Assembly: GCF_027938815.1 (NCBI RefSeq)
Contig: NZ_CP115913.1
Span: 771,001 to 835,000 of the forward strand
From: Oceanirhabdus sp. W0125-5
GTDB taxonomy: Bacteria > Bacillota > Clostridia > Clostridiales > Clostridiaceae
Direction: 5' to 3'
DNA: 64,000 nt
This document shows, in pieces, positions 45,255-55,901 of this stretch. Each line of letters opens with the position of its first letter. Position 1 is the stretch's first letter. Made by a program: the position numbers and the translations under genes. The notes beneath the pieces are model-generated. The model was not told the origin of the DNA. It worked only from the letters and a program-made list of their open reading frames with translations, and made no database searches.

Positions 45255-47633
45255 ATGCAATATGGATTAAGTCATTTAAAATATAAAAAGATTAGGGGGG
45301 AGATACGAGCTACATTAGATGGAATTCTAAGTTCTAAGTTTTTAATGTTAACAGCTATATTTTTTTCGGCACTTTTTGTTTCAAGAGTAGAGATACTTAA
45401 GGAGATATATCCTTTTGGGTTGGCTCTTATGATTTCATTAATCAATAAGTTAGATACAGAAAAACGTTTTTTTGCAGCAACAGGAGTTGCAGCAGGTTAC
45501 ATATTATCATTTATAAATCTGGAGTTATTACCAGGTTATTTGTTATCCACATTAACCATTTTTATTTTAAGTTATATAAAGAAGAAAGTAAATATTGAAG
45601 AGAAGAAGTTAAAAATAATAGCATTAATTACAGTGGGAATTATAATTTTTATAAATTTTGCATTGGTTAGGAATGTATATATTGCATTATTAACATCTTT
45701 GCTTATTTTTATTTTGTGTAGTGCATCTCTCTTTATTTTTGAGAGTGTAATGAATAAATTGACTAGAGAAAAAAAGGAATATTGTCTTAGTAATGAAGAG
45801 ATAATATCATTATGTTTATTATTATCAGTAATAATTGCTGGAACAAGTGGGATTGGAGTATTTACAATATCATTAACTAATATATTTGCAATATTATCAA
45901 TAATTATAATAGGGTATTTAGGTGGAGCAGCAAATGGAGCAATTTTTGGTGTTGTTTTAGGGATTTTAGTGGGATTGAGTGTTAATAGTCTTGGTGTGTT
46001 TGTAGTTGTATATGCATCAATAGGTATAATTAGTGGTGTGTTCAAAGATATGGGCAAATATGTGACATTAATTTCAGTGGTAATTGTATATGGTATTTTA
46101 TTATTTAATTACAAATCTTTTGGGTTTAAAGGAATAGAGCTTGTTGTGGCAGGGGGAATATTTATAATAATTCCTAACGGGCGCTACACTATTTTGAGAG
46201 AGTATTTTAGGTTTGATAAAGAAAATAATAAAGATGGAGAACAAGTAAATTCGAAAATTAAAGGTATATATAAGAAGAAATTAAATGAATTTTCTAGTTT
46301 ATTGGGAAATATATCAGATATATTAACAGATCTTAATGAAAATGAAAAATTAATCATGAAAAATAAGAGTACGGCAATGGTTCAAAAATTAGCTGATAGG
46401 GTTTGTGCTGAATGTCAGCTGAAAGGTAATTGTTGGAGGAGAGAGATGCATTATACTTATTCTGCATTTGTTGAAGTTTTAAAAAATGTAGAATTAAGTA
46501 ATGGTGAGTTGCCGTATCAGTTGAATAAGAAGTGTATCAACAGAAGTAAGCTCATTGAAAATGCAGAAGATATAGTAAATAGAAATATGATAAGTGAACT
46601 TAAAAAGTCAACTATAAGTGAAGGGAGGCAAGTACTATCAAGCCAAATTAAAAACATGGCTGAATCTGTAGAAGAGATAATTGATGAATTTGATGTTTCA
46701 ATTAAGATAGATAGTAATTTTGAAGAGAAAATAAGACTTGCAATGCTTGCTAATAATATAAAATTTAAAGATATCACTTGCTTAAGAGATTTAGATGGTA
46801 GGGTATCAATAAAGTTAAAGGGAAAAGCTTGTGGTGGTGAACAAAATTGTGTTAAAAATATTTTACCTGTTATTAATGGATTAAGCGAAAAAAGATTTTG
46901 TGTTAGTAATGATGGGTGTATAATTGATCAAGTAATGAAGAGTTGCGATATTACTTTTGAAGAGATGCCAAAGTTTCATGTGTCATCATATTCTGTACAG
47001 AAATGTAAAGATGGTGAAAAGGAAAATGGTGATAGTTATAGGTTTATAAGGAATAAAAAAGATAAATTTATTTCTATTGTTAGTGATGGTATGGGGTCTG
47101 GACCTGAAGCTAAAAGGGAGAGTGAAGCCACTGTAAAATTAATTGAGAAATTTACAAAGGCTGGTTTGAGTGAAATTGTGGCTATAAATGCAGTTAATTC
47201 TGTAATGGCAATGAAATATAAGACACAAGAAAAGTTTTCTACATTGGATATTGCATCCTTAGATCTTTATAATGGAAATGTGGAATTCCTTAAGGTTGGA
47301 TCTAATGAAAGTTTTATTAAGAGAAGTAGTGGGGATGTAGAAGTGATTGATTCAAAATCTTTACCAATAGGTGTATTGGATAAAGTTGATATAGATGTTA
47401 AAAAGAAGAAGATAATAGATGGAGATATCATTGTAATGGTGAGCGATGGAGTGTTAGAATATGGGGACAAAAGTGCTGAAGGCCATTGGGTTATGAAATA
47501 TCTTTATAATTGTAAATTAAATAATCCTAAAGAAATTGCATTGGGTATACTAAATGAAGCGTTAAAAGCAGAAAATTATAAAGTTAAGGATGATATGACA
47601 ATTTCGGTATTGAAAGTTTATAATATAAATTAA
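45255..47633 (+). CDS. spoIIE: Stage II sporulation protein E, serine phosphatase
   Basis: SpoIIE sits at the polar septum and dephosphorylates SpoIIAA, which frees sigma-F in the forespore. The 792-residue protein has about ten membrane helices (about 30-310), a central FtsZ-interacting/oligomerisation region (about 330-570) and a PP2C phosphatase domain (about 585-790) with metal-site blocks IVSDGMGSGPEAK and IVMVSDGVLEYGD. ATG 45255 has GAGAGGGTGAG upstream; GTG 45246 would lie inside that site. Monocistronic with its own terminator. Confidence 0.97.
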   Translation: MQYGLSHLKYKKIRGEIRATLDGILSSKFLMLTAIFFSALFVSRVEILKEIYPFGLALMISLINKLDTEKRFFAATGVAAGYILSFINLELLPGYLLSTLTIFILSYIKKKVNIEEKKLKIIALITVGIIIFINFALVRNVYIALLTSLLIFILCSASLFIFESVMNKLTREKKEYCLSNEEIISLCLLLSVIIAGTSGIGVFTISLTNIFAILSIIIIGYLGGAANGAIFGVVLGILVGLSVNSLGVFVVVYASIGIISGVFKDMGKYVTLISVVIVYGILLFNYKSFGFKGIELVVAGGIFIIIPNGRYTILREYFRFDKENNKDGEQVNSKIKGIYKKKLNEFSSLLGNISDILTDLNENEKLIMKNKSTAMVQKLADRVCAECQLKGNCWRREMHYTYSAFVEVLKNVELSNGELPYQLNKKCINRSKLIENAEDIVNRNMISELKKSTISEGRQVLSSQIKNMAESVEEIIDEFDVSIKIDSNFEEKIRLAMLANNIKFKDITCLRDLDGRVSIKLKGKACGGEQNCVKNILPVINGLSEKRFCVSNDGCIIDQVMKSCDITFEEMPKFHVSSYSVQKCKDGEKENGDSYRFIRNKKDKFISIVSDGMGSGPEAKRESEATVKLIEKFTKAGLSEIVAINAVNSVMAMKYKTQEKFSTLDIASLDLYNGNVEFLKVGSNESFIKRSSGDVEVIDSKSLPIGVLDKVDIDVKKKKIIDGDIIVMVSDGVLEYGDKSAEGHWVMKYLYNCKLNNPKEIALGILNEALKAENYKVKDDMTISVLKVYNIN

Positions 47634-47660
47634 CATATTCGCCTATACTATTTGAAATTT

Positions 47661-47684
47661 TGCACGCGTTTAGCGTGCATTTTT
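47661..47684 (+). terminator. Terminator of spoIIE
   Basis: TGCACGC pairs with GCGTGCA across GTTTA, followed by five T. Confidence 0.92.
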
Positions 47685-47757
47685 CATTTTTATGTTTTTA
47701 CTATCATATATTTGTGTATAATATATATAAATCAGGTGTAAAGGTTAGGTAGAATAT

Positions 47758-49146
47758 ATGATTAATAAAGTAGAGAGTTATATTAAATATAATAATATGA
47801 TAGATGTTGGTGATACATTGATTGTGGGTGTTTCAGGGGGCCCGGATTCAATGTGTTTATTAAATATTTTGCTATCATTAAAGGAAAAGTACAAGCTAAG
47901 AATAGTTGTTGCTCATATAAATCATGGATTAAGAGGGAAGGAATCCGATGATGATGAAAAATATGTGGAGAAATATTGTGAAGGTAATGGGATGATATTT
48001 AGAGCTATTAATATTAATGTAGATGAAATTGCTAAGAGCAGAAAAATATCTTCTGAAATGGCGGGTAGAGATATAAGATACGAGTTTTTTAATAAACTTA
48101 AAGATGAATATAAGGGGAATAAAATTGCCTTAGCCCACAATGCTAATGATGTTGCTGAAACAATTATGATGAGAATTGTAAGAGGGACTGGTATAGACGG
48201 ATTAGAGGGAATAAAGGCGGTTAGAGAAGGGGTGTATATACGTCCCATCTTATGTTTGAAGCGAGAAGAAATTGAAAACTATTGTGATACATATAATTTG
48301 AATCCTAGAATAGATAAAACTAATTTAGAGAATATATACAGTAGAAATAAAATTCGTCTAGATGTATTGCCATATTTGAAAGAAAATTTTAATGAGGATA
48401 TTATAAATACTCTTTTAAGATTATCTAAAAATGTTGCAAGAGATAATGATTACTTTAGAGGTGTAGTTCATAATCTTATAAAAGATTATTGTGAAGTTCA
48501 ACTTGGTGAAGTTATTTTAAATAAAGAGTTGTTTGAAGTGCATGATGCTCTTTTAACTAGATGCATAAGAGAATGTATTGCTGTTATTAAAGGAAACACG
48601 AATAATTTAGAGCAAGTCCACATATATGATATTATTAAATTATCTAAAAAAGAATCAGGAAAAAAGATTGATATTCCTGGAGGATTATTAGCTATGAATT
48701 CCTTTGGAAATATCATAATTTTAAAAAAGGATACTAAATTAACAGAAAAGTTGAATTTGAAACTTGAAATAAGTGAAAAGAATACTTTGCCTAATGGAGA
48801 TATTATTGAAATGTGTATCAGGAAGAGAGTGGAAATAAAAAGCTTTAGTAAAAGCAAGTGTACAAAATATTTTGATTATGATAAAATTAAAGGTAATATT
48901 TATGTGAGGAATAAACGTGAAGGAGATACTATGATACCTCTTGGTATGAAAGGTAGAAAAAAACTAAAAAAAATATTTAGTGAAAATAAAATTCCGCCTC
49001 ATATGCGCAATACTTTACCTATTATTACTTTTGATAATGAAATAGCGTGGATAATAGGGTATACTTTAGGTGAGAAATATAAGATTGATAATAGGACAGA
49101 AAATGTTCTAATTATCGAATACAAAGGAGAGAAAAAATATGAATAG
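47758..49146 (+). CDS. tilS: tRNA(Ile)-lysidine synthetase
   Basis: TilS turns the CAU anticodon of a tRNA-Ile into lysidine-AU so it reads AUA; essential. The 462-residue protein has the PP-loop SGGPDSMCLL (about 26-35), HINHGLRG, the HNANDVAET motif, and a C-terminal substrate-binding domain with RKKLKKIFSENKIPP. ATG start; a weak GGTTAGGT site lies upstream. Overlaps hprT by 8 bp, so the two are coupled. Confidence 0.97.
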   Translation: MINKVESYIKYNNMIDVGDTLIVGVSGGPDSMCLLNILLSLKEKYKLRIVVAHINHGLRGKESDDDEKYVEKYCEGNGMIFRAININVDEIAKSRKISSEMAGRDIRYEFFNKLKDEYKGNKIALAHNANDVAETIMMRIVRGTGIDGLEGIKAVREGVYIRPILCLKREEIENYCDTYNLNPRIDKTNLENIYSRNKIRLDVLPYLKENFNEDIINTLLRLSKNVARDNDYFRGVVHNLIKDYCEVQLGEVILNKELFEVHDALLTRCIRECIAVIKGNTNNLEQVHIYDIIKLSKKESGKKIDIPGGLLAMNSFGNIIILKKDTKLTEKLNLKLEISEKNTLPNGDIIEMCIRKRVEIKSFSKSKCTKYFDYDKIKGNIYVRNKREGDTMIPLGMKGRKKLKKIFSENKIPPHMRNTLPIITFDNEIAWIIGYTLGEKYKIDNRTENVLIIEYKGEKKYE

Positions 49147-49675
49147 AGATATTCAAAGAGTGTTGATAAGCGAAGAAGAAATTGAAAAAAAGGTTGCAGA
49201 GATAGCTGAAAGTATTTCTGAGGAGTACAAAGGAAAAGATGTTATTCTTATAGGTATACTAAAAGGATCTGTAATGTTTATGTCTGATTTATTAAAGAAA
49301 ATTACAATTCCATGTAAGATGGATTTCATGGCTGTATCAAGCTATGGAGAGGCATCAGAAAGCAGTGGTGTTGTTAGAATATTAAAGGATTTGGATTTTG
49401 AAATAAGAGATAAACATATTATCTTAGTTGAAGATATTATTGATTCAGGAATTACTTTAACTTATCTTTTAAAATATCTAAATGCTAGAAATCCTGCTAG
49501 TTTAGAAATTGCATGTTTGCTTAATAAGAAAGACAGAAGAAAAGTTGAAGTAAATGCTAAGTATATTGGATATGATGTTCCAGATTATTTTTTAGTTGGA
49601 TATGGGCTTGATTTTGCAGAGAAATACAGAAATCTTCCTTATGTAGGGGTTTTAAAAGAAGAGGTTTATAAGTAA
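49139..49675 (+). CDS. hprT: Hypoxanthine-guanine phosphoribosyltransferase
   Basis: Salvages hypoxanthine and guanine with PRPP. The 178-residue enzyme has the PRPP loop LVEDIIDSGITL (about 99-110), GILKGSVMFM (about 40-49) and DFMAVSSYG. The order tilS-hprT-ftsH is conserved. ATG with AGGAGAG upstream, inside the end of tilS. Confidence 0.97.
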   Translation: MNRDIQRVLISEEEIEKKVAEIAESISEEYKGKDVILIGILKGSVMFMSDLLKKITIPCKMDFMAVSSYGEASESSGVVRILKDLDFEIRDKHIILVEDIIDSGITLTYLLKYLNARNPASLEIACLLNKKDRRKVEVNAKYIGYDVPDYFLVGYGLDFAEKYRNLPYVGVLKEEVYK

Positions 49676-49723
49676 TTTATTAATAATTATTTAATTATTA
49701 ATAGATAATTCAAATTTAATACG

Positions 49724-49752
49724 TTGTAATGAATTTTTTACTATGATAAAAT
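49724..49752 (+). promoter_or_regulatory. Candidate promoter of ftsH
   Basis: TTGTAA (49724-49729), 17 bases, TAAAAT (49747-49752). Each box has one or two mismatches. Confidence 0.5.
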
Positions 49753-49785
49753 TTTATAGTAACTATCAAGAGAGGGGGATTCAGA

Positions 49786-51789
49786 TTGAAGAAATTTTCC
49801 GGTGCATCGGTTTGGATAATGATGCTTGTGATTATATTGGTAGGAACACTGCTTTTTATTAGGCAGGATGTTCAATCAAAACCGATACCGTCAAACTTAT
49901 TTGTTAAGAATTGGGAAGCTAAGAAAGTTGACGAGATAACAGTAAAAAGAAATGAATCCGTTGATATTATTGAAGGTATAATAGATGAAGACGGAAAAAA
50001 AGTTAATTTTACTACAGTAATTGATGCGCATTTATTCACATTACTTATGGACAATTATTACGAAAGTGGGGACCAGGCAAGTAAGTCTATCAAGATTTCT
50101 TATGAGGAACCTCCAAAGTATTCAGCGCTTTTCACTTTAATTCCATACATAATATTGATTGTACTATTTATCGGAATTTGGTTCATGATAATGCAACAAT
50201 CACAAGGTGGTGGAAATAGAGGGGTAATGAATTTTGGGAAGAGTAAAGCTAGAATGGCTACTCCTGATAAAAAGAAGGTTACCTTTAAGGATGTTGCTGG
50301 TGCTGATGAGGAAAAAGAAGAGATGGCAGAGATTGTTGATTTCCTCAAGAATGATAAAGCCTATAAAGAAATGGGAGCTAGAATACCTAAGGGAGTTCTT
50401 TTAGTAGGACCACCAGGAACAGGAAAAACATTATTAGCTAAAGCTGTTGCAGGTGAAGCAGGAGTTCCATTCTTTACTATATCAGGTTCGGATTTTGTTG
50501 AAATGTTCGTTGGTGTAGGTGCTTCAAGAGTAAGGGATTTATTTGATCAAGCAAAGAAAAATTCACCATGTATCATATTTATAGACGAGATAGACGCTGT
50601 AGGAAGGCAAAGAGGTGCTGGACTAGGAGGCGGACATGATGAGAGAGAGCAAACTCTTAACCAATTACTTGTTGAAATGGATGGATTTGCAGATCATGAG
50701 AGCATTATAATTATTGCAGCTACAAATAGACCAGATATTCTAGATAAAGCTTTATTAAGACCAGGTAGATTTGATAGACAAATAGTAGTTAGTTACCCTG
50801 ATGTTAAGGGAAGGGAAGAGATTCTTAAAGTACATTCTAAAAATAAGAAACTTGGTAGTGATATAGATTTAAAGGTTATTGCAAAGAGTACTCCAGGATT
50901 TACAGGAGCAGATTTGGAAAACCTTATGAATGAAGCTGCACTTTTAGCTGTTAGAGAAAGAAAGCCATTTGTTGTTATGAATAATATGGAGGAAGCAGCT
51001 AGAAGAGTTACTACAGGTCCAGAAAAGAAAAGTAAAGTTATTACGGAAGATGAAAAGAAGCTTACTGCATATCATGAGGCTGGTCATGCGGTTGTTAGAC
51101 ATTTAGTTCCAGATAGTGATCCGGTTCATGAGATAAGCATAATTCCAAGAGGTATGGCAGGTGGATATACAATGTATCTTCCAGAGAAAGATACTTCTTA
51201 TTATTCCAAGAAGAAGATGCTTGGAGATATGAAATCTCTTATTGCTGGTAGAGTTGCTGAAAAGTTGATACTAGGAGATATTAGCTCTGGTGCAAAGAAT
51301 GATATTGATAGAATGAGTTCTTTAGCTAGAAGTATTGTTATGAAATATGGTATGAGTGAAGCAATTGGTCCTATATCATTTGGAAGTGGTCAAGGAGAGG
51401 TATTCCTTGGAAGAGATCTTGGGCATGAAAAGAACTACAGTGAGGAAGTTGCGGCTAAACTTGATGCTGAAGTTATTAAATTATGTAAAGATGCACAAGT
51501 TGAAGCGGAAAGAATGCTTAATGAAAATATTGATAAGCTTCATGCTGTTGCTAAAGCTCTTTTAGAGAAAGAGAAAATTAATAGAAAGCAATTCATAGCA
51601 TTAATGGAAGGTAAGTCTATTGATGAAATTGCATTTGACAGTTCAGGAATTTTCGGTGAATATGATGAACAGGATAATAAAGACACTGAGGATAGCAAAG
51701 AATCTAATTCAGATGCAAATGAAACAGCAAGTAGTGTGAATGACGAAGATTCAGATAAAGATAATAATGATGGAAAAGTTCATTTCTAA
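49786..51789 (+). CDS. ftsH: ATP-dependent zinc metalloprotease FtsH
   Basis: Membrane-bound AAA+ protease that removes misfolded membrane and short-lived proteins. The 667-residue protein has two membrane helices (about 9-25 and 113-135), Walker A GPPGTGKT (208-215), Walker [12 protein letters not shown], the SRH with RPGRFDRQI, the zinc site HEAGH (430-434) and an acidic, low-complexity C-terminal tail. TTG start with GAGGGGG upstream. Terminator follows. Confidence 0.98.
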   Translation: MKKFSGASVWIMMLVIILVGTLLFIRQDVQSKPIPSNLFVKNWEAKKVDEITVKRNESVDIIEGIIDEDGKKVNFTTVIDAHLFTLLMDNYYESGDQASKSIKISYEEPPKYSALFTLIPYIILIVLFIGIWFMIMQQSQGGGNRGVMNFGKSKARMATPDKKKVTFKDVAGADEEKEEMAEIVDFLKNDKAYKEMGARIPKGVLLVGPPGTGKTLLAKAVAGEAGVPFFTISGSDFVEMFVGVGASRVRDLFDQAKKNSPCIIFIDEIDAVGRQRGAGLGGGHDEREQTLNQLLVEMDGFADHESIIIIAATNRPDILDKALLRPGRFDRQIVVSYPDVKGREEILKVHSKNKKLGSDIDLKVIAKSTPGFTGADLENLMNEAALLAVRERKPFVVMNNMEEAARRVTTGPEKKSKVITEDEKKLTAYHEAGHAVVRHLVPDSDPVHEISIIPRGMAGGYTMYLPEKDTSYYSKKKMLGDMKSLIAGRVAEKLILGDISSGAKNDIDRMSSLARSIVMKYGMSEAIGPISFGSGQGEVFLGRDLGHEKNYSEEVAAKLDAEVIKLCKDAQVEAERMLNENIDKLHAVAKALLEKEKINRKQFIALMEGKSIDEIAFDSSGIFGEYDEQDNKDTEDSKESNSDANETASSVNDEDSDKDNNDGKVHF

Positions 51790-51793
51790 AATT

Positions 51794-51820
51794 AGCTCAC
51801 CTTATGGTGAGCTTTATTTT
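51794..51820 (+). terminator. Terminator of ftsH
   Basis: AGCTCACC pairs with GGTGAGCT across TTAT, then TTATTTTT. Confidence 0.93.
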
Positions 51821-51888
51821 TACATATTTTTATATAAATATTTGTGTTATAATCAAGAGGAAATCATACAAGAAAGAGGGTGTATTTT

Positions 51889-52272
51889 ATGGAATTTAAT
51901 ATTTCAAATGGGATGAAAACCACTCTAGAGATTACGGTTGGTAAGGAAGATACTGCAAGTAGTTACGGTTCTGGTGCAGTAGAGGTTTTTGCCACACCTG
52001 CTATGATCGCATTAATGGAAAACACAGCTAAAACAGTTGTGGATGAGTGTCTTGAAGAAGATTTTACTACTGTTGGAATTGCTATTAGTACTAATCACAT
52101 TAAAGCTACACCTATAGGTATGAAGGTAAAATGTGAAGCTACTGTGGAAAAGGTTGAAGGTAAGAAAATTGAATTTAAAGTAATAGCATGGGATGAAGTA
52201 GGAAAAATCGGGGAAGGATGTCATACTAGGTACATAATTAATGTTGATAAGTTTATGTCAAAATTAAAGTAA
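51889..52272 (+). CDS. Hotdog-fold thioesterase (FlK-like)
   Basis: A 127-residue single hotdog domain resembling the fluoroacetyl-CoA thioesterase group, whose clostridial members likely cleave an ordinary short acyl-CoA. The [13 protein letters not shown] block (about 32-44; Thr and Glu) and the THHI-like [12 protein letters not shown] block (about 65-76; His) fit the family's catalytic Thr/Glu/His. ATG 51889 has AAAGAGGGTG upstream; GTG 51880 is inside that site. Short gap to fhs suggests cotranscription. Substrate unknown. Confidence 0.85.
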   Translation: MEFNISNGMKTTLEITVGKEDTASSYGSGAVEVFATPAMIALMENTAKTVVDECLEEDFTTVGIAISTNHIKATPIGMKVKCEATVEKVEGKKIEFKVIAWDEVGKIGEGCHTRYIINVDKFMSKLK

Positions 52273-52291
52273 AATTTGGGGGGTATTTATT

Positions 52292-53956
52292 ATGAAAACA
52301 GATATTCAAATTGCACAAGAAGCACAAATGGATAAGATTGTAGACGTAGCAGCGAGATTAGGGTTAAATGATGATGATATTGATCTTTATGGAAAATATA
52401 AATGTAAAATATCATTAGATAAGATGAATAGTGATAAAGAGAATGGTAAGCTAATACTCGTAACGGCAATAAATCCTACTCCTGCTGGAGAAGGTAAGTC
52501 TACAGTGACAATAGGATTAAGTCAAGCACTTAATAAGTTAGATAAAAATGCAATAGCAGTTTTAAGAGAACCATCACTTGGTCCGGTATTTGGAATTAAA
52601 GGTGGAGCAGCTGGTGGTGGATATGCACAGGTTGTTCCTATGGAAGATATTAATCTTCACTTTACAGGAGATATGCATGCAATAACAGCGGCAAATAACT
52701 TGTTATCGGCTGCTATAGATAATCATATACATCAAGGAAATAAGTTGAGAATTGATAGTAGAAGAATTGTATTTAAAAGAGTTATTGATATGAATGACAG
52801 AGCACTTAGAAGTATCGTTGTTGGAATAGGTGGAAAGCCTAATGGATTCTTAAGAGAAGATGGTTTTATGATAACTGTTGCATCAGAAGTAATGGCTGTG
52901 TTATGTCTTTCAAGTGATTTAATGGATTTGAAGAAGAGAATGGGAGATATCCTTGTTGCATATAACCTTGATGGTGAACCTGTTTATTGTAGAGATCTTG
53001 ATGTTCAAGGTGCAATGGCCTTATTGATGAAAGATGCTATAAAGCCAAATCTTGTTCAGACATTAGAGAATACACCGGCAATCATACATGGAGGTCCATT
53101 TGCTAACATTGCTCATGGATGTAATAGTTTAATTGCAACAAAGTTAGGATTAAAGTTGAGTGATTACGTAGTAACAGAAGCTGGATTCGGAGCAGATTTA
53201 GGGGCTGAGAAGTTCTTTAATATTAAATGTAGATATGGTAATTTAAAACCTGAAGCAGTTGTTATAGTTGCAACTGTAAGAGCTTTAAAACATCATGGTG
53301 GAGTGAAAAAGGATGAACTTGGAACACCAGATGTGGAAGCTTTAAAGAAAGGTATAAAAAATCTAGAAAAACATATAGAAAACGTAAAGAAATTTGGTGT
53401 TAAACCAGTTGTTGCTATAAATAGATTTGTTAGTGATTCAGAAGAAGAATTATCATTTATCGAGGAATTCTGTAATGAACATGATGTCGAGGTCGCTTTA
53501 ACAGAAGTTTGGGCACATGGTGGAGAAGGTGGAGTACAGCTAGCAGAGAAGGTTCTGAAGATAATTGAGAATAAAGAGAGTGATTTCAAGGTTCTTTATG
53601 ATGAAAATAGTACAATAAAAGAAAAGATTGAAACTATCGCTAAAGAGATATATGGTGCTGACGGAGTTGAGTTTACTAGAAAAGCTTTAAATAATATTAA
53701 GAGTATTGAAAAGTTTGGGTTAGACAAGGTTCCGGTATGTATGGCAAAGACGCAAAAATCACTATCTGATAATGATAAATTAATCGGTAGACCTAGTGGT
53801 TTCAATATAACTGTTAAGGAAGTTAAAATATCAAATGGTGCTGGATTTGCTGTTGCTTTAACAGGTGATATTATGACTATGCCTGGATTACCTAAAGTAC
53901 CTGCTGCAAATAAAATGGATATATCAGATGATGGAGTTATTGAAGGACTTTTCTAA
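52292..53956 (+). CDS. fhs: Formate--tetrahydrofolate ligase
   Basis: Makes 10-formyl-THF from formate and ATP, used in purine and formyl-Met synthesis, and in acetogens in the methyl branch of the Wood-Ljungdahl pathway. The 554-residue protein shows the ATP loop [18 protein letters not shown] (about 61-78), [20 protein letters not shown] (about 91-110) and [15 protein letters not shown]. Length is standard. ATG with GGGGGG upstream. No other C1 gene is adjacent. Confidence 0.98.
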   Translation: MKTDIQIAQEAQMDKIVDVAARLGLNDDDIDLYGKYKCKISLDKMNSDKENGKLILVTAINPTPAGEGKSTVTIGLSQALNKLDKNAIAVLREPSLGPVFGIKGGAAGGGYAQVVPMEDINLHFTGDMHAITAANNLLSAAIDNHIHQGNKLRIDSRRIVFKRVIDMNDRALRSIVVGIGGKPNGFLREDGFMITVASEVMAVLCLSSDLMDLKKRMGDILVAYNLDGEPVYCRDLDVQGAMALLMKDAIKPNLVQTLENTPAIIHGGPFANIAHGCNSLIATKLGLKLSDYVVTEAGFGADLGAEKFFNIKCRYGNLKPEAVVIVATVRALKHHGGVKKDELGTPDVEALKKGIKNLEKHIENVKKFGVKPVVAINRFVSDSEEELSFIEEFCNEHDVEVALTEVWAHGGEGGVQLAEKVLKIIENKESDFKVLYDENSTIKEKIETIAKEIYGADGVEFTRKALNNIKSIEKFGLDKVPVCMAKTQKSLSDNDKLIGRPSGFNITVKEVKISNGAGFAVALTGDIMTMPGLPKVPAANKMDISDDGVIEGLF

Positions 53957-53985
53957 TAAAAACATGGCTTAGGCCATGTTTTTTT
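53957..53985 (+). terminator. Terminator of fhs
   Basis: AAAACATGGC pairs with GCCATGTTTT across TTAG, then a T run. Repeat R3 starts at its last base. Confidence 0.94.
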
Positions 53986-54238
53986 AATGTACAATGGATA
54001 ATGTAGAATGTAAAATGATGGATGGTTCTGACACGCGTCAGAACCTATATTTTATTGTTCTTTTGAGTATAATCTTATTACTCATTTTATCATAAGATAA
54101 AATATTGTATTTAAAGTACAAGGTTTCATTTGTGTAAATGAAACGAGTAAAATACCCTTGTAAGAGGAACAATAAGATTAAAATTTCACGTAGTGAAATG
54201 TCAACCATTATACATTATACATTCTCAATTATACATTT
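53986..54238 (+). repeat. Heptad-ended structured repeat, copy R3
   Basis: Left heptads AATGTAC-AATGGAT-AATGTAG-AATGTAA-AATGATG (53986-54020), right ACCATTA-TACATTA-TACATTC-TCAATTA-TACATTT (54204-54238): different words from R1/R2 but the same 7-base period and inverted layout. Core aligned to R1/R2 with compensated stems: GGTTCTGAC/GTCAGAACC (54024-54045), GTTTCATTT/AAATGAAAC (about 54123-54144), ATTTCAC/GTGAAAT (54183-54199). No coding frame. Confidence 0.85.
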
Positions 54239-54407
54239 CTTTTAAAGGGTTTTAACGGTGGGAGAGATAATTTTGACAAATGATGGACATTCTTTTAAAA
54301 AAATATAATAGTGAATTTATTCTTGCAGATTTCGTATACAAATTGACGTTTTTATGTTATCATAACCATGGATGATATTTTACTTTTGTGTGTTAGGAGG
54401 AAAAACA

Positions 54408-55889
54408 ATGGACAAAGTAGATAATTTAGCAGAAATCAAGGCCAAAGCATTGGATGACAGAAAAGTAGATTTGCAGCATAACTTGAATAAAGGGACTGCA
54501 AGAGAGAGAATTTTAAGCATTCTGGATGAAGGTAGCTTTATTGAAATAGGTGCCATGTTCGAAAAAAATGGTGGCGGAATCATTGGTGGACACGGAACTA
54601 TAAACGGAAGATTAGCATTCATTTGCAGCCATGATTACACTGTTAATGGTGGAGCGATAAACAGAAAAAATGGAGAGAAAATTTGTAGAATTATGGATAT
54701 GGCTGTTGAAATGGGAGCGCCATTAATACAGATGTATGATTCTATTGGAGCTAATATTTCTGAAGGGTTAGATGTTATTGAAACCTACGGAAAGATTTTA
54801 AAAAGAAACGCTAAATTGTCAGGAGTGATACCTCACATAGCTGTAATTGCAGGTCCTGCAAAAGGAATAGATTCATTGAGTGCAGGTATGAGTGACTTTG
54901 TTTTTGTTGTAGAAGAAAACGCTGAGATGTCATTAAATTCTGAGATGAAAATGACTGAAAGAGAAGGAAGATATATTACTAAAGAGGAGTTATCTTCATC
55001 TGATATGTGTTTAAACAGTGGAACAGCTCAAATAAAAGTTATAAATGAAACTGAATTGAGAGAAAAAGTTAGAAAATTAGTTACATATATGCCATCAAAC
55101 AATAAGGGGATAGTTCCTCAAGAAGATGAGTGTTATGATTTAAATAATATAAATCTTTCCCTAAATGAGATGGTGAATAACGAAGAGATAAAAATAGAAG
55201 ATGTAATTGAGCAAATTATTGACAATAATTCATTAATAGAAATAAACAAGAATTTTGAGGGTAATACTATTACTGCATTAAGTAAAATCAATGGACTTAC
55301 TGTTGGAATAATTGGTATCAAGGGTAATGAGGATGAGAACATCACTATCAATACATGTGAGAAAATAAGCAGATTCGTAAAGATTTGTGATAACTTTAGT
55401 ATACCAATGGTTAATGTTGTTAACAGCAAAGGATTTGTTGCAAGTTTATCTCAAGAGAGACAAGGGTTATCTATTATGGGAAGTAAGCTTATGTCTGCAA
55501 TAGGTATGAGTGATGTTGGTAAAGTGTCATTAATAGTAGGTGATGCTATAGGTGCTTCTTATCTGGCTTTTGCAAGTAAAGAATTTGCATATGATTTTGT
55601 TTATGCATGGCCAAGTGCTAGAATATCAGCAGGTGATCCTATAGAGATGATTAAGAGAGATTTCGCTGATGCTATAACAAATAGTGAAATTCCTAAAAAA
55701 GAAGAAGAGAAAATCATAGATGAGAAACTAAGTGAATACATTGACCCATATAAAGCTGCTTATGCTGGATTTGTTGATGATGTTATTGAACCAGGGGAAA
55801 CAAAAGCTAGATTATTTGCTGTCTTAGATATGTTACAAACTAAGAGAGTGTTAAAATACCCTAAGAAGCATGGTAGTCATCTAATATAG
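54408..55889 (+). CDS. Divergent carboxyltransferase subunit of a biotin-dependent decarboxylase (MmdA/PccB-like)
   Basis: A 493-residue carboxyltransferase of two crotonase-like halves, as in methylmalonyl-CoA and glutaconyl-CoA decarboxylase alpha subunits; it would move CO2 from a carboxylated acyl-CoA to biotin. Family blocks: KGTARERILSILDEGSFIEI (about 29-48), GRLAFICSHDYTVNGGA, FVYAWPSARISA. The oxyanion-hole motifs are altered: IGANISEG where GGARIQEG is usual, GPAKGIDSLSAG for a CAGGxxYxPA-type block, and GDAIGASYLAF for a RKAYGGAY-type block. ATG 54408 has AGGAGG upstream. First gene of a four-gene operon. Substrate unknown. Confidence 0.85.
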   Translation: MDKVDNLAEIKAKALDDRKVDLQHNLNKGTARERILSILDEGSFIEIGAMFEKNGGGIIGGHGTINGRLAFICSHDYTVNGGAINRKNGEKICRIMDMAVEMGAPLIQMYDSIGANISEGLDVIETYGKILKRNAKLSGVIPHIAVIAGPAKGIDSLSAGMSDFVFVVEENAEMSLNSEMKMTEREGRYITKEELSSSDMCLNSGTAQIKVINETELREKVRKLVTYMPSNNKGIVPQEDECYDLNNINLSLNEMVNNEEIKIEDVIEQIIDNNSLIEINKNFEGNTITALSKINGLTVGIIGIKGNEDENITINTCEKISRFVKICDNFSIPMVNVVNSKGFVASLSQERQGLSIMGSKLMSAIGMSDVGKVSLIVGDAIGASYLAFASKEFAYDFVYAWPSARISAGDPIEMIKRDFADAITNSEIPKKEEEKIIDEKLSEYIDPYKAAYAGFVDDVIEPGETKARLFAVLDMLQTKRVLKYPKKHGSHLI

Positions 55890-55901
55890 GGAGGAAACAA
55901 A

